Shown here: positions 35,277-43,836 of the stretch, in pieces
How positions within the stretch are numbered: the first letter of the stretch is position 1
How the letters are laid out: each line of letters opens with the position of its first letter
Origin: RGIG5057 sp964642045
GTDB lineage: Bacteria; Bacillota; Clostridia; TANB77; CAG-465
Reading direction: 5' to 3'
Assembly: GCA_964642045.1 (NCBI GenBank)
Contig: CAZXLZ010000002.1
Span: 1-44,985, forward strand
DNA length: 44,985 bases
Made by a program: the position numbers and the translations under genes
The notes under the pieces: model-generated
Database searches by the model: none
Seen by the model: only the letters and a program-made list of their open reading frames with translations
Told to the model about the DNA's origin: nothing

Positions 35277-37073
35277 TTACTTCAATTTAGAAAGTTGAAC
35301 AGTTATCTCATTTAACTCTATCTGAAGAAGCTGTTTTTCTTCTTCTGAAATGGCATCTGACAAATGCTCAAAAATTTCTTTCCTTCTATTTAAGAATTTT
35401 TCCTTCTTCATATATTTTAAAACATCTTCAAGAAGTTTATACTTATTAAGTTCAACACTATCTATATACATTACATCTGTCATTTCTTTTATAAGGTCAT
35501 CATCTTCTATTCTACTTAAAATATCTATCTTAGTTATATCATAAGACTCAGCTAGTTTTTTTATAAATAAATAAAGCTTTCTTATTCCTGATGTAGTTAT
35601 CATATCATCTGTTATATTTTCTTCTATAACTTTATAAATTTTTTTATCTTTACATATCATAAGAGCTATTATATACTGTTCTATTTTCTTTCTTGTAGAT
35701 GATAATTTACCTGATTTTAGCTCAATATCTCTTATTGTTAAATGCTCTACATCATCACTAGAATTTATTTTTTTATTTACTTCATTAAATATTGCATCTT
35801 TTGATATTTTATATTTTTCAGATACTCTATCTATATATAACTCTCTTTCTATATTATTATCTATTTTACAAAGAATCATAGCTACATTATTTAAAAATTT
35901 TATTTTTGATGTTACATCATTCATATCAAGATTTTTCTCGAATTTTGAAATTTTATATTCAACAAGTGGCACACTTTCAGAAATGCAATTTTTAAATCTT
36001 TCAGTTCCATATTTATTTATATATTCATCTGGGTCTTTAACATCTTTTCTATCAAGTTTTAGCACCTTAACATTTATACCAGCATTTGATAATATATCCA
36101 TTCCTCTCATTGTAGCTTCTTGACCTGCTAAGTCTTGATCATATCCTATTATAACGTTATCTGTATATTTTTTTATAAGTTTTGCTTGATTTTCAGTAAG
36201 CGCTGTTCCAAGAGATGCTACAGCATAATTAATTCCATTTTTTTGTAGTGAAAGTGCATCCATGTAACCTTCTACAATTAATATTTTATCTATTTTTTCT
36301 TTAACTGCGAAATTTAGCATGTATAGATGTTTACTTTTATAATATACTACATTTTCAGCTGAATTTAAATATTTAGGTTTTGAATCGTCTAATACTCTTC
36401 CCCCAAATGCAATAACTTTACCTGAAACATCAAATATTGGAAAAATTAGTCTATTAAAAAATCTATCATATATTTTCCCTTTTTCATTTTTCATAATTAT
36501 ACTGGATGCAAATATTTCTTCTTCATTATATCCCAATTTTTTTAAATATTCAAATAGTGGAATTTTTCCATTTGCAAAACCGAGACCATACTTTGTTATA
36601 GTCTTTATATCTATCTTTCTTTTATTTAAGTAATTTATAATTTGCATATTTTTTTCATTTATATTTTCTATTAAATTATTATGATAATATTTAGCTACAT
36701 CTTTACTTATATTTAAAATACTTTCTCTTAAATCAGCATTTTTATTCTTATGACCGCTACTTTGAGAATTTATAACATATCTTGATTTATCTATATGTGC
36801 TTTATCTGCAAGCAGTTCTAAAGCTTCCAAAAAATCCATATTTTCAATTTCTCTTACAAATTTTATAACATTCCCACTTTTTAGACAACCAAAACATTTA
36901 AAAATCTGCTTATCTATAGAAACGCAAAAAGAAGGAGATTTTTCTTTATGAAATGGGCAAAGTCCCATAAAGTTTCTCCCACTCTTAGTAAGTGTTACAT
37001 ATTCCGATATTACATCGACTATATCATTTTGTGATATTACTTCTTCAATAAAATCTTCTGAATAATATGGCAC
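35277..37073 (-). CDS. dnaG: DNA primase
   Basis: Makes RNA primers for replication. 598 residues from a GTG start 11-12 nt after GGAGG. The N-terminal CHC2 zinc site is CPFHKEKSPSFC...CFGC (about 40-63). The TOPRIM core has LIVEGYMDALSL and VIIGYDQDLAGQEAT. The C-terminal third is helical, the DnaB-interacting part. It lies between a polytopic membrane protein gene (23 nt upstream) and rpoD (14 nt downstream). Confidence 0.97.
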   Translation of the reverse strand: MPYYSEDFIEEVISQNDIVDVISEYVTLTKSGRNFMGLCPFHKEKSPSFCVSIDKQIFKCFGCLKSGNVIKFVREIENMDFLEALELLADKAHIDKSRYVINSQSSGHKNKNADLRESILNISKDVAKYYHNNLIENINEKNMQIINYLNKRKIDIKTITKYGLGFANGKIPLFEYLKKLGYNEEEIFASSIIMKNEKGKIYDRFFNRLIFPIFDVSGKVIAFGGRVLDDSKPKYLNSAENVVYYKSKHLYMLNFAVKEKIDKILIVEGYMDALSLQKNGINYAVASLGTALTENQAKLIKKYTDNVIIGYDQDLAGQEATMRGMDILSNAGINVKVLKLDRKDVKDPDEYINKYGTERFKNCISESVPLVEYKISKFEKNLDMNDVTSKIKFLNNVAMILCKIDNNIERELYIDRVSEKYKISKDAIFNEVNKKINSSDDVEHLTIRDIELKSGKLSSTRKKIEQYIIALMICKDKKIYKVIEENITDDMITTSGIRKLYLFIKKLAESYDITKIDILSRIEDDDLIKEMTDVMYIDSVELNKYKLLEDVLKYMKKEKFLNRRKEIFEHLSDAISEEEKQLLQIELNEITVQLSKLK

Positions 37074-37096
37074 TTAAAGTTTTTCCTCCTTCTTTT

Positions 37097-38350
37097 TTAT
37101 TTTGAATCTAATAATTTTATTCTTTCATCTCTATTTAAATATAAATTGGTTGTATTTATTATAGCTATCAAAATCAGAAATACAAGCATAACTTGAGTAT
37201 ATATATTATATCTCAAATTAAATATAGAATATGATAAAACAACGCTTACAAATATAACTTTTATAATAGTTGATTTTGTATCATATTTTCTTCTTAATGC
37301 TACATTCAAAAATTCTATAAAAATTATATATATTATAAGAATTAAAGAATATATTTTAGAACTAGAAACTAGCAGCTTCAAATTTGTAAGTATATCTATG
37401 TATTTTCCACTTATTATAGTATTTATACTATTTGCTAAATTATTGCTAACTTTAATACCAGCAAGATATGTACTAATTGTTTCATTTCCTACTATATTAT
37501 ATATAACGTAAGAAATTCCAAAGTATACTAGAATTGCTACTATTATTATAAAAGTAAGCGATATAAATATTTTGTTTATATATATTCTTTCAAAACGGTA
37601 TAGTAATTCCTTACTTCTTTGTCTTAGTGTATTTATAAATTTATTAGGGAAATTAATATGAGTTCTATCCAAATTTGATGTACAAATAAGGCTAAAAGCT
37701 GCTATTATTATCCATATAAAAGAATTTATACCAAGTACCATTGATACAGCTATAAGTCCTCCTAAAGTTACTGAAAAAAGTATATATTTGTGATTTTTGA
37801 TACCAATTTGCTTAAGTTCATCAATTATTTTTTCTATAAACATTATTATTAAAAGTATAACACTTACAATAATATATGAAATAATGACATCTTCAAATGA
37901 TATGGCAATATGTGGCAAAAACATATACATAATCATACCTATAACAGAAAGGACATCACTTTTAGATATATTGTATATTATTTTCTTTAATATTATAGCA
38001 TTTAAAAGAGCTAAAATCGCATAAACTATGGAATTAGTTATACTTTTTTCATTATCTATAAATACTCCTATAAAAACTTTTATAATAAAAGCTATAACAA
38101 GAATTATGGTATATCTAATAATTATGCTTTTTATCTTATTTAAATTTCTTTTAGAAAATTCTTCTTTTACAATTGAATATACTACCATTATTGCTACTAG
38201 AGCAAAAATGTACAAAAGTTTTAAATAGATATTTTCAATCTTCATTTCACTATCTTGAATAATTGCATATATGTCAAGTCCAATTAAAATCAATATAAAA
38301 AGTGTGAAAATACATACAACTAGTCCTCGTGAAATTTTACTAACACTCAT
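37097..38350 (-). CDS. Polytopic membrane protein of unknown function
   Basis: About 417 residues, mostly hydrophobic, with roughly 10-12 predicted helices and few long loops; one basic loop (FINTLRQRSKELLYRFERI) lies near residue 240. No transporter or enzyme motif is recognised. The start is uncertain: the ATG at 38350 has GAGTGAT before it, while the TTG at 38362 lies too close to AAAAGG. It is 23 nt upstream of dnaG and probably cotranscribed. The sugar nucleotidyltransferase 75 nt upstream raises the possibility of a role in surface glycan export or polymerisation, which is only inference. Confidence 0.65.
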   Translation of the reverse strand: MSVSKISRGLVVCIFTLFILILIGLDIYAIIQDSEMKIENIYLKLLYIFALVAIMVVYSIVKEEFSKRNLNKIKSIIIRYTIILVIAFIIKVFIGVFIDNEKSITNSIVYAILALLNAIILKKIIYNISKSDVLSVIGMIMYMFLPHIAISFEDVIISYIIVSVILLIIMFIEKIIDELKQIGIKNHKYILFSVTLGGLIAVSMVLGINSFIWIIIAAFSLICTSNLDRTHINFPNKFINTLRQRSKELLYRFERIYINKIFISLTFIIIVAILVYFGISYVIYNIVGNETISTYLAGIKVSNNLANSINTIISGKYIDILTNLKLLVSSSKIYSLILIIYIIFIEFLNVALRRKYDTKSTIIKVIFVSVVLSYSIFNLRYNIYTQVMLVFLILIAIINTTNLYLNRDERIKLLDSK

Positions 38351-38425
38351 CTTATCACTCAAACCTTTTATATATTTAATATTTATTTATATCTTTTGTA
38401 CATTTATTATTTATCTTAAGAAAAT

Positions 38426-39166
38426 TTAATTATTTTTACTATATAATTCGTTTACATATGCTAGTGCATCATGTGTTCCAACATCGTAGCACTCACCTTT
38501 AAATACATATGCATACGTTGGCATTTTCTTGCAAAGGTAAGCTACAAAATTTCCTGGTGCATCATTTGAATTACCCTCTGACAAATATTCTTTAAACAGT
38601 GGTAAAACTTCTTTTGGGTATAAATATTCAGCATAAACAGCATATTTACTTTGTGGCTCCTGAGGTTTTTCCACAAAATTTACAATTTTATTATTTTCAT
38701 CAAGAGTTGCAACACCTAGTCCTTTTAATTTATTAATATCATTTTCTTCTCTTACTGTAACGCAAGGTGCGTTTTTAGTCTTTTGGAAATCAACATAGTC
38801 TTTTAAATTAAATGTAAATAAGTTATCGCCAGCAATTATAAGTAAATCATCATCTATATTTCCTTTTTCAATAGTATATGATATATCTCCTATAGCACCT
38901 AATCTATCATCATTACTTAAAGTCATATCATTTATAACTTCTATTGGTTTTATATTATTCTTCTGTCTTGTCCAATCTTCAAAATGATGAGCATATTTAT
39001 TATTTGTTATAATAAATATTTTATCAACCTCATCGATGGTATTAACCTCATCTAATATATAATCAAGCAAAGCTCGTCCACCAACTTTTAGAAGTGGTTT
39101 TGGAAAGTTCTCTGTAAGTGGGAAGAGCCTAGTTGCGTATCCTGCACATAATAAAATACATTTCAT
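38426..39166 (-). CDS. Sugar-phosphate nucleotidyltransferase (RmlA/GalU-like)
   Basis: NDP-sugar pyrophosphorylase fold, 246 residues, single catalytic domain. The N-terminal nucleotide-binding signature is KCILLCAGYATRLFPLTENF with the downstream PKPLLKVGGRALLDY. Asp of the metal site is in LLIIAGDNLF, and VEKP with a later DVGTHDAL ends the fold. Start ATG at 39166 follows AGGAGG by 6 nt; the longer frame to 39220 would begin inside the promoter. Substrate (glucose-, mannose- or other sugar-1-phosphate) cannot be set from the sequence. Confidence 0.85.
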   Translation of the reverse strand: MKCILLCAGYATRLFPLTENFPKPLLKVGGRALLDYILDEVNTIDEVDKIFIITNNKYAHHFEDWTRQKNNIKPIEVINDMTLSNDDRLGAIGDISYTIEKGNIDDDLLIIAGDNLFTFNLKDYVDFQKTKNAPCVTVREENDINKLKGLGVATLDENNKIVNFVEKPQEPQSKYAVYAEYLYPKEVLPLFKEYLSEGNSNDAPGNFVAYLCKKMPTYAYVFKGECYDVGTHDALAYVNELYSKNN

Positions 39167-39191
39167 ATTTATCCTCCTAAAATATGTGTTT

Positions 39192-39220
39192 ATTATACCA
39201 TAAACAATATCTATTTGCAA
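39192..39220 (-). promoter_or_regulatory. Promoter of the nucleotidyltransferase (possibly through rpoD)
   Basis: Minus strand TTGCAA, 17 bp, TATAAT with TGG before the -10 box, 26 nt before the ATG. As no clear promoter or terminator appears between the genes, transcription may continue through dnaG and rpoD. Confidence 0.7.
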
Positions 39221-39283
39221 GGAGTAATTTTTACCTTCTATTTATACCTACATATATTAACTTATACCACTTTTAGAAAATAA

Positions 39284-39319
39284 AAAACGTAAAGTAAGTG
39301 CTTACTTACCTTACGTTTT
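39284..39319 (-). terminator. Terminator after the MFS transporter
   Basis: 16-bp stem around a GCTT/AAGC loop (39284-39299, 39304-39319); it is fully paired only on the minus strand, where the odd pair is G-U, and T-runs flank it. Confidence 0.9.
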
Positions 39320-39324
39320 TATTT

Positions 39325-40656
39325 CTATTTTACTTCTACTCTACTTCCGTCCTTAATTTCCCCAAGCATCTGACCTATATCCATTTTATTTTCTTCCTTA
39401 ACCTTATTTTCTTTTATTTTAACTCCAAATATATCATTTTCTGGATACTCTTCTGGATTTAATCCTAAATGTTTTTTCATATATTTTAGTATATAATATA
39501 TTGCAACTAACGTTAAAATTCCAAAAATTATAAGTGTAATATTAGTACTTGTTATATCAGTCATAAATCCACATATAGCAAGCATTACTGCTTGTCCTAC
39601 TCCCTCACAGATATAAAATAGTGATAAAATCTTCCCCCTTATTTTACGGGTTGTAAAATTATTTATATATTTCTTTACAGATATCCTGTATATACCTTGC
39701 GTTAAATTATGTACTATCAAAATAGCAATTGAAACTACCATTGCCATATGCAAATTAATTTTAGATAAAGAAATTACCAATACTCCTAGTGCTACAAGGA
39801 GTCCTGTATATACATATCCTAAATATGTTAAAGTCTTTCTTTTTGTAATTTTTTCTATTAAGTACTGAGATTTTGAGCCAATTCCAACACAAAATGTTAA
39901 CACTGCAAATATATATGAGTACTCCATAGCAGTCGCACCTAAAGAAACTATTGTATCTTTTTGAAGTGTCTTCATAACCCCTATTATCCCAGACATTACA
40001 ATGACATATATAAATATTGATTTTATCCTTTTACTTTTAGAAATCTGTTTAAAATCATTCTTAAATTCCTTAAACTCTACCCTTGTAGAAGATTCATTTT
40101 CCACTTCTTCAAAAAACATAGATGTAATAAGTGAAATAATAAATACTGCAAGTGTCATAAATATTGGAATATAGTTATTTATTTCAAATAAACTTCCAAT
40201 AAAAATACATGATAGAGCTTCTACTACATAATATGCAGCTACTCCACTTCCCTCTATCTTAGAAAAATTCTTAGCATTATTTGACTTTTTAAGACTTTCA
40301 TATAAAATCTGAGTTTCAGTAAGACACTTAAGGGCACTTCCAAATGCACTTATAGGTTCGCAAAATGCAAATATTATAAATCTATCTGCTAGAATTATTA
40401 TTATAGCATGCACAACCCAAAACAAATTACCAAGTATAAGCGCTTTCTTTAAGCCCATTTTTTCTACAATATAGCTTGCTGGTATTTGAAAAATAGCAAG
40501 TGTTAAATAATATATTGCAGATATATACATAATCTGACCTACTGAAAGTCCTTTTGTTTGAGTTAAAAAAAGAAATGATATAACAGTATAAAACAGATAA
40601 TCATATCCAACGGCTCTATAGAACTTATATAAAGCCTCATTCCTACTTTTCACCAT
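39325..40656 (-). CDS. Major facilitator superfamily transporter
   Basis: 443 residues with about 12 hydrophobic helices. The loop between helices 2 and 3 carries the MFS-like VEKMGLKKALILGNL (a degenerate GxxxDRxGRR motif), and a long central cytoplasmic loop rich in charge (about 186-205) splits the two halves. The last 45 residues are a charged cytoplasmic tail. The ATG follows AGGTGAG. Single gene with its own promoter and terminator. Substrate unknown; drug or metabolite efflux is a guess. Confidence 0.8.
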   Translation of the reverse strand: MVKSRNEALYKFYRAVGYDYLFYTVISFLFLTQTKGLSVGQIMYISAIYYLTLAIFQIPASYIVEKMGLKKALILGNLFWVVHAIIIILADRFIIFAFCEPISAFGSALKCLTETQILYESLKKSNNAKNFSKIEGSGVAAYYVVEALSCIFIGSLFEINNYIPIFMTLAVFIISLITSMFFEEVENESSTRVEFKEFKNDFKQISKSKRIKSIFIYVIVMSGIIGVMKTLQKDTIVSLGATAMEYSYIFAVLTFCVGIGSKSQYLIEKITKRKTLTYLGYVYTGLLVALGVLVISLSKINLHMAMVVSIAILIVHNLTQGIYRISVKKYINNFTTRKIRGKILSLFYICEGVGQAVMLAICGFMTDITSTNITLIIFGILTLVAIYYILKYMKKHLGLNPEEYPENDIFGVKIKENKVKEENKMDIGQMLGEIKDGSRVEVK

Positions 40657-40681
40657 ATACTCACCTTTTATAATATTTATT

Positions 40682-40710
40682 TTTATAACATAAATTTACT
40701 TTTTTTTCAA
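40682..40710 (-). promoter_or_regulatory. Promoter of the MFS gene
   Basis: Minus strand TTGAAA, 17 bp, TATAAA with TGT before the -10 box. Confidence 0.65.
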
Positions 40711-40820
40711 TAGATTTTAAAAATTGATTTATTATCCAAATACTCTCTACAATTTATTCTAATATAATAAGGAAAACAAATAAAAATTTACATAATTCCA
40801 CATGATTTTATTAAAAACTA

Positions 40821-40849
40821 TTGACTTCAAAAAGAAAAAATGTTATAAT
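40821..40849 (+). promoter_or_regulatory. Strong promoter of the orphan gene
   Basis: TTGACT, 17 bp, TATAAT, with TGT before the -10 box. Confidence 0.85.
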
Positions 40850-40857
40850 TAACATAA

Positions 40858-40964
40858 TATTGATATCAAAGAGCTGCTAACTATGCAGAACAAAGATATC
40901 TCACGATTGTGTGATAATTATTTTATAAATTAAGAAACCACACTAAAATCGTGAAATTTTTTTT
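40858..40964 (+). promoter_or_regulatory. Structured leader with an intrinsic-terminator-like hairpin (possible attenuator or riboswitch)
   Basis: The transcript should begin near 40857. First element: GATATC (40862-40867) pairs with GATATC (40895-40900), enclosing an inner stem CTGC/GCAG (40874-40877, 40885-40888) with a UAACUAU loop and a symmetric 6x6 internal loop. Second element: TCACGAT (40901-40907) pairs with ATCGTGA (40948-40954), extended by GTGTG/CACAC (40909-40913, 40939-40943), followed two bases later by eight T (40957-40964). This looks like a terminator placed before the ribosome site at 40971-40976. It matches no riboswitch class that I can recognise. Confidence 0.55.
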
Positions 40965-40984
40965 AAATCAGAAAGGATTATATT

Positions 40985-41479
40985 ATGAACAACATGATTA
41001 CAAACACAAATGCAAACACAAACACTTTTACCACTCAGCAGGCATTTCTGTTGCTCAATGGATTTGTTAAATCTTTTTACACAATTAACAACAGCTATTC
41101 TGGTAGTGGTCGATATTACTTAAATGTTAATATTACTGATTGCTTTATCCCTGAGGCTATTTCCGTTATTGACACTCTTTTGGATAACATAGCTAGGATT
41201 GAGCATTACAAAACTAATCCCATTATTGATGAATCGCTTTTGAAATTCGAAGTGATGTTTATACACCTTGTAACAACAAAGCTTAAATCTTTCGAGTTAT
41301 TGGAAAGATTTGTTAATCTGATTGATAATTTGGAAAATGTGCTTAAATCTTATGATCAGTTTATGGCTGAAAAGCTTGTTTTGGATGACAAGATGAAAAC
41401 TTTCGTTATCTACCACCTCGAAGACAAGGTTTGCCGAATAGAAAATCTTATTATAGAGATTAAAAATGCAGAAGCATAA
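40985..41479 (+). CDS. Orphan protein, 164 residues, foreign codon use
   Basis: Unrecognised soluble helical protein. It begins with a low-complexity Asn/Thr stretch (NTNANTNTFTT, from a CAAACA-type DNA repeat), and continues with helices such as AISVIDTLLDNIARIEHY and FELLERFVNLIDNLENVLKS. The ATG has AAAGGA. Codon use is unlike its neighbours: of 19 Leu codons only 2 are TTA (7 CTT, 6 TTG, 2 CTG, 2 CTC), and of 17 Ile codons 11 are ATT and only 4 ATA. That suggests recent transfer. It stands alone between its own promoter and leader and a strong terminator. Function unknown. Confidence 0.75.
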   Translation: MNNMITNTNANTNTFTTQQAFLLLNGFVKSFYTINNSYSGSGRYYLNVNITDCFIPEAISVIDTLLDNIARIEHYKTNPIIDESLLKFEVMFIHLVTTKLKSFELLERFVNLIDNLENVLKSYDQFMAEKLVLDDKMKTFVIYHLEDKVCRIENLIIEIKNAEA

Positions 41480-41498
41480 AAAGGTTTCATTAAATTAA

Positions 41499-41530
41499 CT
41501 GAGAGACACAATTGTTTCTCGGTTTTTTAT
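41499..41530. terminator. Terminator after the orphan gene
   Basis: 10-bp stem CTGAGAGACA/TGTTTCTCGG with loop CAAT, followed by TTTTTTATTTT on the plus strand, 19 nt after the stop. Confidence 0.85.
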
Positions 41531-41558
41531 TTTAATTCCTTACATTTTTAGTTAAATA

Positions 41559-42281
41559 TTAATTTATATTCTCACAAATAAAGTTATCAGCATATCTTCT
41601 AGCAAATTCTAACTCTTTTTTATTTCTTATAGTCCAACACAAAACTGGATGTTTTTTTCTATATTTTTCTACCTTTCTATTTGGCAAACTCCTTATATCA
41701 TAAGATATAAAATCTGGCTTCGTTAAAAAGTTAAATAACATATTTTTTAAAATAACCCTAACGCCAAAGTTCATTTTCTCTTCTTTAAGGTCAGAAGAAA
41801 TTTGACCTCTAATAACTTCAGGATATTTTCTTTTCATATAATAAATAGATAATGGATTAAAGCTTTGAACTGCAATTTTTCCTTTATATTCTTTTAATGT
41901 TTCCATTAATTTATCTTCAAGGCTGCCTAATTTTGTATCATATTTTAGTTCAATTAATATAGGTACTTTTCCATTTACTATTTTAAGCACTTCACTAAAA
42001 AGCGGTATTTTTTCATTAGAACCCATAAGTTTTAAATCTTTTATCTCTTCATAATTAGTATCTTTTATTTTCTTGTTTACTCCTGTCATTCTTAGCAAGC
42101 TATCATCATGAAAAACTACTACTTTTCCATCTTTTAATACATGAACATCAAGCTCTATGCTATAACCATTTTTAATAGCTTTTTCGAATGCTAAGATAGA
42201 ATTTTCTGGCACTCTTAAAGAATTATTATATAGTCCTCTATGTGCTATAATTCCATTTTTAATAAAACTTAAATCTCTCAT
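41559..42281 (-). CDS. Glycerophosphodiester phosphodiesterase family protein
   Basis: GDPD/PI-PLC-X TIM-barrel enzyme that hydrolyses glycerophosphodiesters to glycerol-3-phosphate and an alcohol. 240 residues, no signal peptide, so cytoplasmic. Catalytic motifs are visible: AHRGLYNNSL and the following PENS, ELDVHVLKDG with metal-binding E and D, and VVFHDDSLLRMTG with the catalytic histidine; a later ILIELK supplies another ligand. It is 7 nt downstream of the Thg1-like gene and likely in the same transcript. Confidence 0.92.
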   Translation of the reverse strand: MRDLSFIKNGIIAHRGLYNNSLRVPENSILAFEKAIKNGYSIELDVHVLKDGKVVVFHDDSLLRMTGVNKKIKDTNYEEIKDLKLMGSNEKIPLFSEVLKIVNGKVPILIELKYDTKLGSLEDKLMETLKEYKGKIAVQSFNPLSIYYMKRKYPEVIRGQISSDLKEEKMNFGVRVILKNMLFNFLTKPDFISYDIRSLPNRKVEKYRKKHPVLCWTIRNKKELEFARRYADNFICENIN

Positions 42282-42288
42282 GAATAAA

Positions 42289-42978
42289 TTAAACCTCTAT
42301 ATCAAAATCATCAATATTAAAGTTATCATTTGCATCTTCTACCTTATCTATTATTTCAATATTTCCATCTAAGAACTTATTCAAATCTATTTTATTTCCG
42401 TTATAATATAAATTACCATAAAGTGTATTTTGTACATAACTATACTGAGAGTTACTTTTACACCTTTTTATCATTTCATCAAGTTTTAAATTCGGATCAT
42501 ATTCACTATTAGTTATAAGAAATCTAGTTGCGTTTACGTTAGTTATAGTTTTCATCCTATACCTTATATAAGAATTAACCTTCTCATCTAGCACAGAGAA
42601 ACACTTAGCATGAAAAAATATTTTATCTTTTTCATACATATTATTAAAATAGTCAAAAAAGTACTGTGAAAAAATTGATATACACTCATTAGAATAATTA
42701 GCTTCATCTGATCCAAGTTTTTCAAAGAAAATTTTTGGCTCTGTAAATATAAAACTTATCTCATCACTTCCAAATATACAGTATCCTCCATATTTTTCTG
42801 TAAAATATTTAGCAGAGTTTCTAAACGCATATGAAAACGAACCTTTATAATCATCCAAAATATTTATACTTCTATTCTTAGTTACATCTTTTCCATCTAG
42901 TCTTATAACTAACGGTCTTTTCGTACTTAATCTCATATTATATTTCTTTCTAATTTTTGAAAAATAACTATACCACAT
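42289..42978 (-). CDS. Thg1-like 3'-5' nucleotidyltransferase
   Basis: Member of the tRNA-His guanylyltransferase (Thg1/TLP) family, which adds nucleotides in the 3'-to-5' direction. 229 residues. The first metal-site motif is VIRLDGKDVTKN (Asp near 28), the second is FGSDEISFIF (Asp near 71, with Glu next to it), then FHAKCFSVL and the QNTLYGNLYYNG segment typical of the family. The ATG follows ATAGGTGAT. Bacterial relatives repair 5'-truncated tRNAs rather than adding G-1, which most bacteria encode. The C-terminus is short and acidic. An unusual chain of hairpins lies just upstream. Confidence 0.85.
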   Translation of the reverse strand: MWYSYFSKIRKKYNMRLSTKRPLVIRLDGKDVTKNRSINILDDYKGSFSYAFRNSAKYFTEKYGGYCIFGSDEISFIFTEPKIFFEKLGSDEANYSNECISIFSQYFFDYFNNMYEKDKIFFHAKCFSVLDEKVNSYIRYRMKTITNVNATRFLITNSEYDPNLKLDEMIKRCKSNSQYSYVQNTLYGNLYYNGNKIDLNKFLDGNIEIIDKVEDANDNFNIDDFDIEV

Positions 42979-43000
42979 ATTATCACCTATAAAAATAGTT

Positions 43001-43088
43001 ACAGTAGGATTGAAATCCTACTGTAGTAATATGTAATATTACTATATAAAAATATAGTTCTACTATAAGATTCGTGGAATAAGTTCCA
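43001..43088 (-). other. Chain of overlapping hairpins between yunB and the Thg1-like gene
   Basis: Perfect inverted repeats in a row: 43001-43024 (10-bp stem, 4-nt loop), 43025-43043 (8 bp, 3-nt loop), 43053-43067 (6 bp, 3-nt loop) and 43075-43088 (5 bp, 4-nt loop). A further stem ACTATAT/ATATAGT (43041-43047, 43052-43058) shares bases with the second and third, so they exclude one another. On the minus strand the first hairpin is followed by AACTATTTTTAT, as in a terminator, 12-20 nt before the Thg1 ribosome site. Confidence 0.65.
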
Positions 43089-43146
43089 ATACACAAATAT
43101 TACATATACATAGTTATTATATACTTAAGCTTTAAATTTGTCAATT

Positions 43147-43836
43147 TTATGGTAAAAATTCTACTCCATCATTTACGGATAAATTTTCCATTCCAGTTAT
43201 ATTATAATAACTTTCTGGTATATCTCCAACAAGTACAGTTTCAGCTATATTTATCTGATTTACAAATTCTTGACTTTCTATTGATATTGGTGATAAAAAT
43301 CTTACTTTAGTTGTAACCTCAATATATATTCTATGTCTTGTTTGATTTATTCCAGTATGCTCAAATTCTGATTTGAATATAGCAGTAACATTACCGCTAG
43401 GAATTAGTCTAAATTTAAGGTTTGGTCCCATTCCACTAAGTAATTTTATCTCCAATATACTTGTTAGTGGAACAGTCACCTCAGACTCTTTAATACTAGA
43501 TATTCTCTCTTTTATATCAATTGAAATCTTAGTCGCAAGTTTATTTAACTCCATAGTATTTGCACTAATAGATGTAATTTTATTACTTTCATCTCTTTCT
43601 ATTTTTATTAAATCATCATATGTTATTCCATCTATGTTTTCAATAACAGATTTATTGGTTGCATCAAGTGCTATATATCTTGCTTTAGACTCACAAAAGC
43701 TTTTAATTACAGGAATTGATTTTAAATATATGCTAATTGCTACTATAATAATAAATGAAAGTATTAAAATAAAGACAAATGACTTTTTAAATGTCATTTG
43801 TCTTATGCATCTTTTATAATACTTAAATCTCATCAT
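43147..43836 (-). CDS. yunB: Sporulation protein YunB
   Basis: Spore-formation protein made in the mother cell under SigE in Bacillus; needed for normal spore assembly there. 229 residues. A short basic start is followed by one membrane helix (about 18-38), then the family core: SKARYIALDATNKSV, YDDLI with ITSISANTMELNKL, GMGPNLKFRLIPSGNV and SEFEHTGINQTRHRIYIEV, with IAETVLVGDIPESYY near the end. Its ATG overlaps the preceding stop by 4 nt (ATGA). Good evidence that the organism forms spores. Confidence 0.92.
   Translation of the reverse strand: MMRFKYYKRCIRQMTFKKSFVFILILSFIIIVAISIYLKSIPVIKSFCESKARYIALDATNKSVIENIDGITYDDLIKIERDESNKITSISANTMELNKLATKISIDIKERISSIKESEVTVPLTSILEIKLLSGMGPNLKFRLIPSGNVTAIFKSEFEHTGINQTRHRIYIEVTTKVRFLSPISIESQEFVNQINIAETVLVGDIPESYYNITGMENLSVNDGVEFLP

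Larger units (their letters stand above)
40657..40984. other. Divergent intergenic region before the orphan gene
   Basis: Holds the leftward MFS promoter (40682-40710), about 110 bp of featureless AT-rich DNA, the rightward consensus promoter (40821-40849) and a structured leader (40858-40964). No ORF. Confidence 0.7.

Noticed and set aside
40985..41017. CAAACA-type short repeat at the orphan gene start as a mobile-element end
   Set aside because: The repeat encodes the Asn/Thr stretch and has no partner at the other end of the gene, so it is better read as low-complexity coding sequence.
43373..43819. 148-codon plus-strand frame opposite yunB
   Set aside because: Lies opposite the well-supported YunB reading frame and has no start signals.
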